DNA from: Cercis canadensis
Taxonomy: Eukaryota; Streptophyta; Magnoliopsida; Fabales; Fabaceae
Assembly: GCA_003255065.1 (NCBI GenBank)
Contig: QAOA01002281.1
Location: 49,547-113,546 of the forward strand
DNA length: 64,000 bases
Direction of reading: 5' to 3'
The notes beneath the pieces are model-generated. The model had not been told where the DNA came from. It did not search any database and worked only from the letters and a program-made list of their open reading frames with translations. The translations under genes were made by a program, and so were the position numbers. Below, piece by piece: positions 1-10,612 of this stretch; positions within the stretch are counted from its first letter, which is position 1, and every line of letters begins with the position of its first letter.

Positions 1-715
1 CTGTTGCTAATAGAAACAACATTAACCCACATTTTCAATATTCTAGAATCTTGCCTAGTAAAGTAATTGAACCTATAATTTTGTATGTTAATCTCCACCA
101 AGACTTCTCGTGGCTCATTTCCACTGCATAGTGATATTTCTTGTGATTCATTTTTGTCCCCTTTCTTTTCTTTGATAGATTCATCTTTACTCCATAAAAA
201 ATTTACAATAGGGCTCAGTTTACCCTAATCTACCAATTGTTGTTGCTAAAAATTGAGATTTTGTCACTACACTTTATTAGCAACTGATTAGCAAATGACT
301 TTCATGGGGTTGTTGCCAGTATTCCATCGTAAATAAGTCTTGGCAACGATCTCAAATTGTCCTTACCAAAAACATTCAATTATTAGAAACGATTAATTTT
401 TTATTGCCAAAAAAATTATTTTACAACAAACTTTGTTTTTACAACAACTTTAATCATTGCTAACATTGAAAGTCACTCCGTAATAGTTCTTTTGGTTGAT
501 ATCTTATATTTTCAACTACTTAACAAGATTTTGCAAAAAAATATTTTTAGCAACAACATTGTCGCACAAAATAAAGAAATTTCTAAAATGCATATGTTGC
601 AACCAAGATGGCATTGCTAAAAATCTTCTTAGCAACAAAACATTATTTAGTTGTTGCAAAAATCAAAAGAGAGTTTAAATAGATTATTTTATTGCAACAA
701 ATTTGCGTTGCTAAT
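1..715. repeat. CACTA-like subterminal repeat tract
   Basis: The octamer GTTGCTAA and its complement TTAGCAAC, with close variants, recur in both orientations (near 3, 240, 276, 546, 613, 630 and 704), mixed with TTGCCAA and TTGCAAC words. Dense short repeats in both orientations are typical of the subterminal regions of CACTA transposons. CACTACACTTTATTAGCAAC near 266 resembles a CACTA terminus. No transposase and no matching opposite end were found, so the element class is inferred. No coding sequence is recognised here. Confidence 0.35.
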
Positions 716-1365
716 AATACTTAAAGGCTTATTTTTCTTATTAGATAGATTAAGTAAGATTTTCTAGCAAGGGATACAGGAGAATAAAGATTCAGACTTG
801 ATACATCAATCTTTTTGAGAGATCTAACAAGGTATAAACACAATTTCATGAAAGTTCAAAGGTATCAAACATTGACAAATTCATATACTCATTCAAATTA
901 ATAAATCCATTGTGTACCAATCTCCTATGAAGAGAACATATATACAATACTAACATAATCACACTATTAAGTGATATTTAGAGTTCCTAAAATGAAAGGG
1001 AAAAAGATACCGGGTGAAGGGACCAACCAAAAAAAGATTAGTCAATTGAAATAAGAGCTAACTTCCTTAAAATTCTTGAAATAGTTGAATCACAATTCTC
1101 TGAAAATGAAGCTTCTGCATTTGTATTTTTCATATGGTCTTGGTTCACATATTCTATCTAATATTGCCACCATCTGTATAAAACAAATCAGCAACTAATC
1201 TTTAATCACAAATGACAGTAAAAGACATCTTATAAAAGAGGATGCAATTAAGGGTATTGGGATCTATTACTGCTAAAATTCAATGAATGTAATTTGGCAT
1301 CCCAGAAGACAGCAATGGTTACAAATGATTATTATTCCAAAAATATCGCAAGAAAGTTTACTTAC
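716..1365. other. AT-rich sequence, no gene recognised
   Basis: No recognisable coding, RNA or transposon signal. It lies downstream of the minus-strand exons at 1366-2545 and may hold that gene's last exon and 3' UTR. A candidate acceptor near 1173 on the minus strand opens only a short frame, so I do not call an exon there. Confidence 0.4.
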
Positions 1366-2545
1366 ATCAATGTCCTAATCTTGAACAGAAAATTCTTGAA
1401 TGTACCCAAAGCACCTTCCAAGAGCTGCTTGTTAATGGTTTCACTAAACCGTGCAACAACCTGAATGACAAATGATTGTAAGTGAGCAAAGGAATCTAAT
1501 CAATTAGAAAGGAGAAGGCTACAAGGACTCTTGGATATAATGACTTACAGAGTGTTCTACTCTCTTGTGTTTACCCTATCTAAAGGTCACAAACTCTGCA
1601 GTATCAGTATACAACTTCATTGATGTGTATTGTAGACACTACGAATTAAAAAAATATTCATAATTACAATACATTTTGCATTTAGGAAAAAAGTGCTTGT
1701 TTAGTTCTGCGGTATGAACTGCCCAAACCAGATTCTAACAGTAAAAAATAATTAATAGGTCCCCAAACAAGCACTAAGGGAGCTTTTGATTTTGCAGAGT
1801 CACAATCTAGTTTGGGCAGTTCCACCACCCAACCAAACAAGCTCTAAATGAAAATTCTTGAAGCAGAATATGCTAACTTCCTAAGATTTTATTGCATCAG
1901 CAAATCAGCAAGCACTAAACCTCATATGCAGCCAAGTTCTTTGTATCTTTAGACAAAGAATGAAAACCTAAAATGCATGAAAAGATACCGTCTTTACATG
2001 TTATTACTGAAAAGGTGCCCAGGATTAAATCCCAGGAACAAGTTCAAAAGCCCGGTTCCTTTCATTAATAATATCACGTGAAGTGGGTGCGGAGGAAAAG
2101 TATTTGAATGCAATGAATTTTCTATTATCAGTTGATTAAAATCGTAAAACCAAAACTCCAAGGCTAATATGTCATTTATGCCGCTAATGTTATCATATTT
2201 TTGGCAAACATTTTATGCATATGAAAAGACAAACATTGAAAACCAAAGCCAAACATTTTGCCTATTAAATTGGAAACATCAAAAGGCAAAATATTATAAG
2301 ACTATCAATGACTGTTACTTGAAAACCAAAGTATAACAAGAAATGACCAAATAGTTTATAATCAATATATTGCGAGACTGACCACAGCAAAACGAAGTCC
2401 CTGGGTTTTAGTAATAGCACCTCTCAACTGTCGTACAGCAGCTGTTTGTGTAGAAGATTGACTCTTCCTCTGAACAGCAATAGGTGGCTTGATTTCTGAA
2501 GCTAAAGAAGGTAACAAACAGTAAATATCTTCAGCCACTAATCCT
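1366..2545 (-). CDS. Unidentified conserved gene, two internal exons
   Basis: Two coding blocks on the minus strand join in phase through good splice sites. The first, 2545-2383, follows a TTTCAG acceptor and ends at a GTCAGT donor; it reads GLVAEDIYCLLPSLASEIKP and continues through RQLRGAITKTQG to FAV. The second, 1460-1366, follows ATTCAG and ends at GTAAGT; it reads VVARFSETINKQLLEGALGT and continues to FKIRTL. The residues have the look of an alpha-helical protein. Upstream and downstream exons were not found with confidence, and the window edge or the repeats to the right may hold them. I do not recognise the family. A hAT-like foldback element sits in the intron, and a long inverted repeat lies just upstream. 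Coding status rests on phase-compatible splice sites and protein-like composition. Confidence 0.5.
1692..1848. mobile_element. hAT-like foldback MITE in an intron
   Basis: The ends form an imperfect inverted repeat of about 45 bp: GTGCTTGTTTAGTTCTGCGG on the left, and on the right the complement of a copy reading GAGCTTGTTTGGTTGGG. Both arms continue into GAACTGCCCAAAC. The GCTTGTTTGG end resembles many plant hAT-derived MITEs. It lies between the two exons of the unidentified minus-strand gene. No clear target duplication was seen. Confidence 0.5.
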
Positions 2546-2631
2546 CTGAAATTTAAGAAAAGAAATGACCAGAAAATGCAAAGCATCCTGAATATCCTCA
2601 TTATTCTTTGAAGTTTAAAATTTTCATCATG

Positions 2632-3298
2632 TTTATCATCAGTCATCAAAATAGTAAAAAGGAAACGGAATTTGACCTTGTATAGAAAGCAAAAACAAGA
2701 GAGACCTTGACCTTTGCAAAGCCTTGTGAAGATGTAAAATGGTACTATACAACCACAAAACATATCATAGCCATCAGGATGTGCAAATCCAAGCCAAGAC
2801 TGATGGTTAGTAAGGAAACAATCTGTAGAAACAAATAAAGCTATTCTTTCAATATAGTATCATATAGAATCTGAAAGTGTACCAATAAACATCATAAGCA
2901 TTTGTAATTTTAAATCTTACCACTTGGCCCGTGTGGCATAAACAATATCCCAATTGATGATTAGACATGGGTGTGTGCCAACTGGGATATCGTTTTTGCC
3001 ACACATGAAAACTGGTAAGATTTAAAATTACAAATTCTTATGATGTTTACTGGTCCACTTTCAGATTCTATATAATACTATATTAAAAGAATGACTTTAT
3101 TTGTTTCTACCAAATGTTTCCTTCCTAGCATCAGTCTCGGCTTGAATTTGCGCATCTTGATGGCTATGATAAGTTTTGTAGTAGTTGTACCATTTTACAT
3201 CTTCACAAGGCTCTGCAAAAGGTCAAGGTCTCTCTCGTTTTTACTTTGCATATGAGGCGAAATTCTGTTTCCTTTTTACTAGTTTGATGATTGATGAT
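2632..3298. repeat. Long inverted repeat, two arms of about 320 bp
   Basis: The left arm (about 2632-2953) and right arm (about 2977-3298) are reverse complements at nearly 90 percent identity by eye, separated by about 23 nt. Matching landmarks are AAACATCATAAG near the centre, GAGAGACCTTGACC in the middle and AGTAAAAAGGAAAC at the outer edge. A transcript across the locus would fold into a hairpin of roughly 320 bp. The outer right edge borders a (TA)n tract. There are no terminal motifs of a known transposon. Confidence 0.85.
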
Positions 3299-3317
3299 AT
3301 TTGTAACAATCAGAAGG

Positions 3318-3318
<1 letters not shown>

Positions 3319-3357
<39 letters not shown>
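3319..3357. repeat. (TA)n microsatellite
   Basis: An uninterrupted TA dinucleotide run of about 39 bases next to the right arm of the long inverted repeat. Confidence 0.95.
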
Positions 3358-3361
<4 letters not shown>

Positions 3362-5776
3362 GCCTCAATCATTTGAGAATGAGAGGACCACATACAATTA
3401 TATTTCTGTACATATTAATCCTAAATCAAAAGAGAGTGAATTTTAATTAGTATGACACCTTACCAGCATCAAATTCAGAAGCCTCTCACAACAAAATGAC
3501 TATACAGAGGATCATGAAGGGCCAATCAAGGCTGAAGAAATGAGAAACGCCAATGATTTCACAAAGAGTATATATAGACACCATATTTTATCCAAGTTCT
3601 TTTTTATTGCGGCATAAAAAAACTGAAAAATAATTTTTTTTAAAAAAGATGTAAGTCCTTAATTTTTTATTAATGTTTTTTATATTTGGGCCTTTGGAAT
3701 AAAACAAATCCTAAGCTTAATCCATTGTTAGTCTAGTCCACTTATTTTATTTAGCCCATTTGGCCCATTCTTTAATATTTAGATTTTTGTAAATAGTAAA
3801 TAATAAAAAAGAAGAAAAGAAATTATGTTAATAAATTTTTGTGTCAGTAGATCTAGGAACAACAATAGGAGAGCTAGGAGTAGATTTCCTCCTCTCCTCA
3901 TTGGTCCAAGTCTATGCATTATCCTTATTAAGTAAATAACTAAATTAAAAAGAAAACGAAAAGCAAACTAAAAAAAAAAAGCAATGGAGATGGGCAGTGG
4001 AGATTAAAGAACAAAGTGGGAAAGTGAAATAAAAAAGGAAATATCTAGAGGAGGTTTTGGTGCATGAAAGAAGACGATGGAGAGAAAGGAAGAAAGAAGA
4101 AAAAACCGAAAAGGGAGAGGAAGAGAGAAACCCATTGGAGAGGGAGAGAGAGATGTCTTCTTTGGGGCTTTTAGAGAGAAAAATGAGCAAAACCAAAGTG
4201 GGAATAAGTGAAAGAAGTGAGGACAGCTGAAAGGAACAAAAAGTTGAGAAAGAAAGAGACTCATCGAAGAGGAAGAGAAGATTCTGACGAATTTGGTGGC
4301 GATTTTTGGAGGCAGCAATGGTGGAGGATGTCGGGGCTAAGGATTTATCCATATCTTCATCATTTAGATTGATTTCAACTCTTGGCTTTGAATATAACTA
4401 AAGGTGACTATGGACATGGGCAAGATGGAAGGCTCTGCTCGAGAAGGTTTTGCCACAAGCTTGGAGCAAGAGATTTTTTTGTCTTACTTTATTTTTGACT
4501 GTAATTAAAGTCCCTTTTCTCCAGACAAGTGTTGTAATAATAATTATATTCATACATTTGCATAGCATTTAAGAATGTGATTGTTCATTTAGTATCCATA
4601 GGCCCCTTACCTATCATAGAGGGATAGGGTGATCCATCTGCATATCAAGTGGCCCACTTTATCGTTCTTAGGTAAGGATAAACATCACCCCAAAATGCGT
4701 CATATGCTAGGAATAGATGGAAGGATTTAGGACACGTCAATTGCATGCATTTCACGTTTAAATTTGTTACCAATATTTTTATTTTTATTTTTATTTATGT
4801 AGTTTATTTGATGAATGAATAAAATACATCTTTTGGCCATCTTATGTTCACACAACTAATTTCGGGTAACCGTCTTTTAGACAGGTGTTGTGGGGTGCCT
4901 AACACATTCCCCATACACAAACTAACTCTCGAACCTTCTATGGTTCACAGATCATTTTTTTAAATTCAAAAGGAATTTTCTAATTGTTCCCAATTTTCTT
5001 AATACAATTGATGACAACTCCAATTTTTTTTCAAAAACTAATCTTTTTTTTAAAAAAAAAAATCCGTCATCCACGTCGTTGTGACTTTCGGGTACATTAT
5101 GACAAAAAGCATTACCACATTATGTATTTTACATTTTTATGCAAGAAAAATTTTCAAATAATGGTGCCCTTGAGATTTCTCCATTAAAAAAAAATGAATT
5201 CTAAGGAATATAATGAACTGAACATTCTTTTCAATTACACATATTCTGCAACATCTGCAAGACGCCTAGCACAAGTCTGCAAATCTTACATACGATTTTA
5301 CCACTCTGTAATCAATGATTTAAGCACAAAATAAAATAGATATAATACTTTTCCACCAACTTTTTTGTAACAAACTGAATTAAGGGGGTTCAAAAGGATA
5401 TCCATAGACAATAAAGGAATAGGACATGCAAATTAACATGGATTCTCGTACTTTAATATCCTTCACTGGTAATGTAACAACCAACAAACTGAACGATGAG
5501 CTAAATTGATGATAATATCAACAATGAAAGATCATGTGCACACATTGAGATTGGCACATCAGCACAACTGCACAAGGCATTCAGAGAGCCCAAATATGTC
5601 AAAACCTGTCCTAAATTACTAGCTTTTTTATCAGTATTCAGAACAAAAATCCTAGTTGACAATCCTAGTTAACATAAAAATTCCTAAATAAGGGGCGTTA
5701 TGAGTAGATAAACAAACACATATTTGAAGATATGGTAATGTGTTGTCAATTTGAAATACGCAGCTTTCGTATGCCT
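3358..5776. other. Intergenic, no gene recognised
   Basis: No gene is supported. The stretch 3950-4300 is strongly purine-rich on the + strand, rich in GAGA and GAAA, which produces long but low-complexity open frames on the minus strand. The stretch 4850-4950, with a GTGTTGTGGGGTGCCTAAC block, resembles decayed LTR sequence, but no boundaries can be drawn. The rest is AT-rich and featureless. Confidence 0.5.
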
Positions 5777-5998
5777 TGTTAACTGGAAGTTTTCTCTTTT
5801 TCGTATATCTCTTTTCAGAAGTGAGTACAAAGATATATAGATACAAGGAAAAAATATCTCTGGCACCTATTCTGGGCTATACAATGTCTAGGACTAGAAT
5901 AGTGGTTGACCCTTGAAGTATGGGCATAGTGGTTGACCCTTGAAGTATAGGATTTTACAAATACCAATGTTCCTAATTCTAACCAACTCGCGCCAACA
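5777..5998 (-). repeat. 3' LTR of the deleted Copia element
   Basis: 222 bp. It is the left copy in window coordinates and the 3' LTR for the minus-strand element. It is bounded by TSD TGCCT on the left and the polypurine tract on the right. Confidence 0.93.
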
Positions 5999-6009
5999 CT
6001 CCCCCACAA

Positions 6010-7751
6010 GTTGGTGCATAGATATCTCTAATGTGCAACTTGTCAAGTGAGCTGTAGAAATTTTTGCTGGAAACTGCCTTTGTAAGAATATCTGTCAATT
6101 GGTCCTTTGATTTGACAAAAGGAAACTGAATAATTTTTTCTTCAAGGTTCTGTTTGATGAAATGTCTGTCTACTTCAACATGCTTAGTACGATCATGATG
6201 GACAGGATTATGGGAGATGTCAATGGCTGCCTTGTTATCACAAAACAAGTTCATTTCTGAGCTAGGAGAAAAGCCAGTCTCAATTAGCAACCTTCTAAGC
6301 CAAAGGAGTTTGGAAAGACCCTACGCCATTCCTCAGAATTCAACTTCAACACGGGATAATGCCACCACTTTTTGTTTCTTACTTCTCCATGTAACTTGGC
6401 TCACAGACATTAGTTTATTGGAGAGAGATGGGACTAGTAAAGTGTGAGATAATGAGAGAGATGGAGATAGAGTCACAGTTCCAGCCCCTGTAATCGGATA
6501 TTTAACCCCATTAGGATTAGCAATATGACTACGTCTTGGTGGAGTAATATGAGAGAAATCATTGGCATCAAACGTCATGTGGTCGGTAGCCTTGAAGTCG
6601 ATAATCCATATGTCATCGTTATGGTGATTAGAAGTAAGAAATGCCTGACCACAGTTACCTTGATCATTGAGAGCCATAGAATCATTATGATATACTTGTT
6701 AGGAGATGAAAGATAACTGAGGTTCAACAGTAACCATGGCAGCTCTACCTGTGCCTTCACCAATGGTTGTAGTCTCACATTTCTTCCATGTCTGAAGTTC
6801 ATTCCACCAGTCTGGATACCCATGTAACTTGAAGCAAGTTTCATGGGTATGTTTGGTGTTACCACAGTGACTGCATTTCACACCATCAGATTGGCCTGTT
6901 TTAGATTTAGAGGTTGGGTTAAACTTTCCATTGCTCAGAGAAAGTGACCCTGTTTTCAACTGTGTGTTCAAGTGGCCCATCTTGATTCCTTTAGATGCCA
7001 TAACAGCGCCAGGATTGGAATCCCCACCTAAGGTCATCATGGTTTGTCGGACATCTTCCCGTCGGACATGAGCATAGGTCTGCTCAATAGTTGGGAATGG
7101 ATTTAGTTGTAGCACATCACTTCGAGTTTTGTCCAATCGATCGTCCAATCCATCAAGAAAGATATAAACTCTATCTTCCTATAGGATTGAGTTGTATTTC
7201 TGGATATCTCCAAGGCAGGTCATAGGATTGGGACGACGAAAATAGATTTCTCGCCATAATCCTTGAAGGTCGTTGTAGTATTTTTCAATGGATCCACCAG
7301 CTTGTCTCATGCGAGTCACACAACGTCGGAGATCATAAACTTGAGAAGTATCAATTCCATCAAAATAGGTTGTAACAGCAGAATCCCATACCTATTTTGC
7401 AGTTGGGAAGTGAATGAAATTTGCAATCAAGGACGAATCCATCGAGTTGATCAACCATCCTTTGACTATGGCATTCTCGGTTTGCCATTTTCGAAAAAAT
7501 GGATCAGTTTCCAGAAGCTGGGGAGAGTCTCCATTGATATATCTCAACTTGTCTTTGCCAGAGATATACATCTCGACAACCTGGGACCACACGGCATAGT
7601 TGGAGCCATCCAACTTAATACCAATTGGAGCAGTTGAAGAATCTGCAGGTGGTGGGTGTGGTAAGGTCTGGGTTGTAGTCAGAACTTCCGTCATCTTGTT
7701 CGTCAAGTCGTTAAGAAGGGATTCGGCTTGAGAGTTGTGGTGTTGCACCAT
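6010..7751 (-). pseudogene. Copia gag - protease piece - RNase H remnant
   Basis: Read on the minus strand, gag starts at 7751 (MVQHHNSQ) and shows the Copia gag signature LDGSNYAVWSQ near 7600. It continues through a UBN2-like stretch and reaches a zinc knuckle CX2CX4HX4C (CSHCGNTKHTHETC) near 6860. A protease-region segment follows (IWIIDFKATDHMT), in which the usual D-S/T-G triad reads DFK, so it should be inactive. At about 6391 the frame passes from the pre-integrase conserved VSQVT straight into RNase H (WRSKKQKVVALS, then FCDNKAAIDISHNP). All of integrase and reverse transcriptase is missing. In-frame stops occur near 7390 and 7185 and in the RNase H part near 6330. Confidence 0.9.
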
Positions 7752-7846
7752 CTCAGACGAGTCCTCGATGGATTCAATAAAGTCTAAAGTGTTTCTTGGT
7801 CAAAGTGTAGGAAGAGCAGAATTTTTTGAGCCATGCTCTAATACCA

Positions 7847-8068
7847 TGTTAACAAGAAGTTTTCTCTTTTTCATATATCTCTTTTCAGAAGTAAGTACAA
7901 AGATATATAGATACAAGGAAAAAAGATCTCTGGCACCTATTCTGGGCTATACAATGTCTAAGACTAGAATAGTGGTTGACCTTTGAAGTATGGGCATAGT
8001 GGTTAACCCTTGAAGTATGGGATTTTACAAATACCAATGTTCCTAATTCTAACCAGCTCACGCCAACA
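7847..8068 (-). repeat. 5' LTR of the deleted Copia element
   Basis: 222 bp, TGTTAAC to GCCAACA, about 95 percent identical to the other LTR. It is followed by TSD TGCCT and, on the inner side, by the initiator-Met primer-binding site. Confidence 0.93.
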
Positions 8069-8145
8069 TGCCTGTCATTTGGAAGGCGAACTGCCTTTCT
8101 TTATAATAAAGACGCAATAGAGAAGCAAACATTCATGTTAGATGA

Positions 8146-8875
8146 ATAATACTACATGCTGGAATCTTCCGAATTCCTGCCTGCTTTATTTCTTTCCGAA
8201 AATCAGCAGCACGATCCCATCTTTCTTTCTCAGCATTAATGCTAGACAACAACATATATTGGCCACATTTCTGTGGCTTCATTCAAGCATCTTCCTTCCT
8301 ATTTCTTCTCCAAGCTCAATAGCTCCATGAATTTTACAGGCACCCAAAAGAGCCCTCAAAATAATAGCACTAGGCTGGAAAGTCATATTCCTTAGGATAT
8401 CAGCTACTTCCACCAAGTGCCCTGCTCTTCCTAAAAGATCGATCATGCACCCGTAGTGCTCCATTATTGGCACTATTCCAAAGTCATCTCACATAGAATG
8501 AAACAAGTCCAATCCTAACCTAACAAATTTTCCATGAGCACAGGCTATAAGAACTACAACAAAGGTGATGTTATTGGGTTGCATGCCTTCATCCTTCATC
8601 TTCTCAAACATGTCTAATGCTTCCTTCTCTCTACCATTTGTGGCAAGTGAAGAAATCATTGCATTCCAAGTGCAGACATCTTTGGAAACCATTTGGTTGA
8701 AGACATTCACAGCATAATTTAGAAAACTCATCTTCCCATAAAGATTTATCAATGTTGTTCCTATAAAAGCCCCCAAGTTTACTTGATTACTTACAATATA
8801 TCCGTGTACTTGCTTTCCACAATCAAGAGCTCCTTTACCATCTAAATTTGCACAACAGGAGAGTGCATTCACGTA
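8146..8875 (-). pseudogene. PPR-protein pseudogene, E-type C-terminal part
   Basis: The minus-strand translation matches the plant PLS/E-class pentatricopeptide family: LDCGKQVHGYIVSNQ, then NVFNQMVSKDVCTWNAMISS, then ALDMFEKMKDEGMQPNNITF, then EHYGCMIDLLGRAGHL. The E-motif tail (CGQYVVL-like, then DFRKEI) continues to about 8146. An in-frame TGA at about 8486-8488 splits the protein, and another stop plus a frameshift near 8280 break the E motif. The N-terminal side is cut at 8875, exactly where a Gypsy LTR begins. Intact members work in organelle RNA processing and editing. The stops and the insertion make this copy non-functional. Confidence 0.88.
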
Positions 8876-9087
8876 TGTTGAGTGAGTTTTATACTCACTC
8901 TTTAGGTGTCCTTTGCTTAAACATTCGATTAGTTCTTGTGGTTTAATGGCTCCTTAATGAGATTTCTATGTTAAATTGCAAGTTCTATGGACTTGAGCAA
9001 AGAAACAAGGAGTTTTGAGGAGTTTGGGACATAAACTAGAGCTTTGGTGCTCATAAGCATCAAAATGGAGGATTTGGCAGGAGCTCA

Positions 9088-9270
9088 GCGCCGCACCCCT
9101 CAAAAGACAGAGGTGCGGCGCTCGTTAGTGACCAAAAGAAATTTCTCGACCAGAGCAGCAGAGGTGCGGCGCCCAAAATACAGAGGTGTGGAGCCCGAAA
9201 GTTCAAAGAAGCATGTTTCTTCCAGCGAGTCAGAGGTGCGGCGCCCAATCTTCAGAGGTGCGGCGCCCGT
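9088..9270. repeat. GC-rich GGTGCGGCGCC repeats in LTR U3
   Basis: The unit CAGAGGTGCGGCGCC or a close variant occurs at about 9108, 9160, 9182 (degenerate), 9230 and 9252, plus one copy in the opposite orientation at 9088-9100 (GCGCCGCACCCCT). The GGCGCC core is a palindrome. The cluster lies 60-240 bp upstream of the U3 TATA box, in an otherwise AT-rich LTR. Confidence 0.85.
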
Positions 9271-9328
9271 ACTTGTTTCGGTAGATGTGACTTAAATTCT
9301 TCTAGTTTAAGGGCTTTGGAGGGAGGGG

Positions 9329-9334
9329 TATAAA
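9329..9334 (+). promoter_or_regulatory. Putative TATA box of the Gypsy LTR
   Basis: TATAAA in the context GGGGTATAAAGAGG, within the LTR and downstream of the GC-rich repeats. It is the best candidate for the retrotransposon promoter. Confidence 0.55.
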
Positions 9335-10234
9335 GAGGAAATCTAGGGAATTAGAAAGGGGATTCGTTCTTAGACACTTTTGGAGGAACAAAGGAGGCGA
9401 AGCAAGGATTGAAGGGAGGAGATGCGAAATTGATTCGAACTTCAAACCAGAGTTTTTCTTCTTTTACCTTTGAATCATGTCTAAATTTTACTCTTTCTTG
9501 TTCTCTTCTTCTAGTATGAACTAATTCTCTTATCTAGGGGTATGATGTAGCCTAATTAGGACCAGTTGTAATTTCTTATGAAGTTAATTCCATGATTTAT
9601 CTCTTCAATTTGAGCAGTTATCTCTTCCCTTAATGCTTCTGATTGTCTGGCCAATAATTAGATGAATTGTTAATCACAATGAGACCGGAAAGAGAATTGT
9701 GTGTCAAGTTCTTGGAGTAAATGCCATGAGTTGCATGGAAGATAGGAAAATACCTCCATGGCTCATGTAATCAATTAAAAAGATCCATAGAACTGAATGA
9801 ATTCGTAATTATTATAACTCGTATAGGGATATATAGGGTTAGTAATTAAGAGATATTTACACTAGACCTTGGGAAAGGCTAGTGAATAAATTAGAGAATC
9901 TTGATTAACAAATAGGAAGATAAATTGGAGTTAATGGAATAAGGAATGAAAACTGAGAATAATTATGATGAAATCGGAACCCTAGGTGTTTCTCTCTTGC
10001 TTATTCTATCATTTTTCTGGTTTAGTTTGTTGTTTTATTGGTTTAAGTTTGTTTTCATTCTATTTTCAGTTGTTTCATTGAAATATCTCTATATCGATTG
10101 ATTAGATAAAGTTAAGGTTAACCCTCTTTCAGTAGTTGGTACATTAGTCCTCATGGGAACGATAAATTTATCTCATTTTATTACTTGCAAACGACAACGT
10201 ACACTTACGTTGGAATTTTTACACGACAAGTTTT

Positions 10235-10252
10235 TGGCGTCGTTGCTGGGGA
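10235..10252 (+). other. Gypsy primer-binding site (tRNA-Asp type)
   Basis: TGGCGTCGTTGCTGGGGA matches the TGGCGCCGTTGCCGGGGA site used by many plant Gypsy elements except for two C-to-T changes. It begins six bases after the putative LTR end. Confidence 0.85.
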
Positions 10253-10477
10253 CTAATTTGTTATCAATATCAATACTCAGTAATCTTAATTTTAGTCTAG
10301 TCATTTACTGTTCACAAATTTACTTAAGTGTTTACCTTTTGACACTTGCAGGAGTTTTCTTTGTGTATGAGAAAATCTGGAAATAGCTCTCTTATTCCTT
10401 TTGACGCTAAGATAGAAAAGACCTGTCGAAGGAATAGAAAGGTGAGAAGAGAGTCTACCAGAGTTGTGACAGACACA

Positions 10478-10612
10478 ATGGCAGAAGAAAACCATCCAAA
10501 GGCACTCCGTGATTATGCTCTACCTTCCATCACGGATACCAATTCGGGTATAAGGCGACCGGCTATTGAAGCAAACTCTTTTGAGATTAAACCAACTGTG
10601 ATCCACATGGTC
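10478..10612 (+). pseudogene. Gypsy gag, N-terminal fragment
   Basis: Starting at ATG 10478, the frame reads 45 codons into the gap. It contains ALRDYALPSI and RPAIEANSFEIKPTVIHMV, the conserved opening of gag in Athila/Tat-like Gypsy elements, just before the retrotransposon gag domain. The rest is hidden by Ns, so whether the element is intact cannot be judged. No stop is present in the visible part. Confidence 0.85.

Larger units (their letters stand above)
5777..8068 (-). mobile_element. Internally deleted Ty1/Copia LTR retrotransposon
   Basis: This is a complete but non-autonomous element on the minus strand. Two 222-bp LTRs (5777-5998 and 7847-8068) begin TGTTAAC and end GCCAACA; by eye they differ at about 11 positions. 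The target duplication is TGCCT (5772-5776 and 8069-8073). The primer-binding site (7831-7846, read on -) is TGGTATTAGAGCATGG, close to initiator-Met tRNA. The polypurine tract is CTTGTGGGGGAG (6010-5999). Inside are gag, a zinc knuckle, a protease-region piece and an RNase H piece, but no integrase or reverse transcriptase. The element is therefore about 2.3 kb, against roughly 5 kb for an intact Copia element. In-frame stops show that it is dead. Confidence 0.95.
8876..10228 (+). repeat. 5' LTR of the Gypsy element
   Basis: About 1.35 kb. A likely TATA box (TATAAA, 9329-9334) lies 450 bp in and marks the U3-R boundary. U3 carries a cluster of GC-rich repeats (9088-9270). The 3' boundary is set by the primer-binding site a few bases downstream and is uncertain by several bases. 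Confidence 0.7.
8876..10612 (+). mobile_element. Ty3/Gypsy retrotransposon, 5' part, cut by assembly gap
   Basis: It comprises an LTR from about 8876 (TGTTGAGTGAG) to about 10228 (GACA), a leader, a tRNA-Asp-type primer-binding site at 10235-10252 and the start of gag at 10478, all on the + strand. The element continues into the N run at 10613, and no downstream part or 3' LTR is seen after the gap. The N-terminal gag words (LRDYALPSI, RPAIEANSFEIKP) are typical of the Athila/Tat-like Gypsy group. It interrupts the PPR pseudogene at 8875, and ACGTA (8871-8875) would be the left target duplication. Confidence 0.88.

Noticed and set aside
3185-3376. Short + strand frame ending in an Ile-Tyr run
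   Set aside because: It lies in the right arm of the long inverted repeat and runs through the (TA)n tract.
3945-4352. Minus-strand open frame of 135 codons
   Set aside because: It lies opposite a GA-rich tract and consists of Ser/Phe/Leu runs with no domain; low complexity explains the lack of stops.
9044-9295. Open frame over the GC-rich repeats
   Set aside because: It is inside U3 of the Gypsy LTR and the repeated protein words simply follow the DNA repeat unit.
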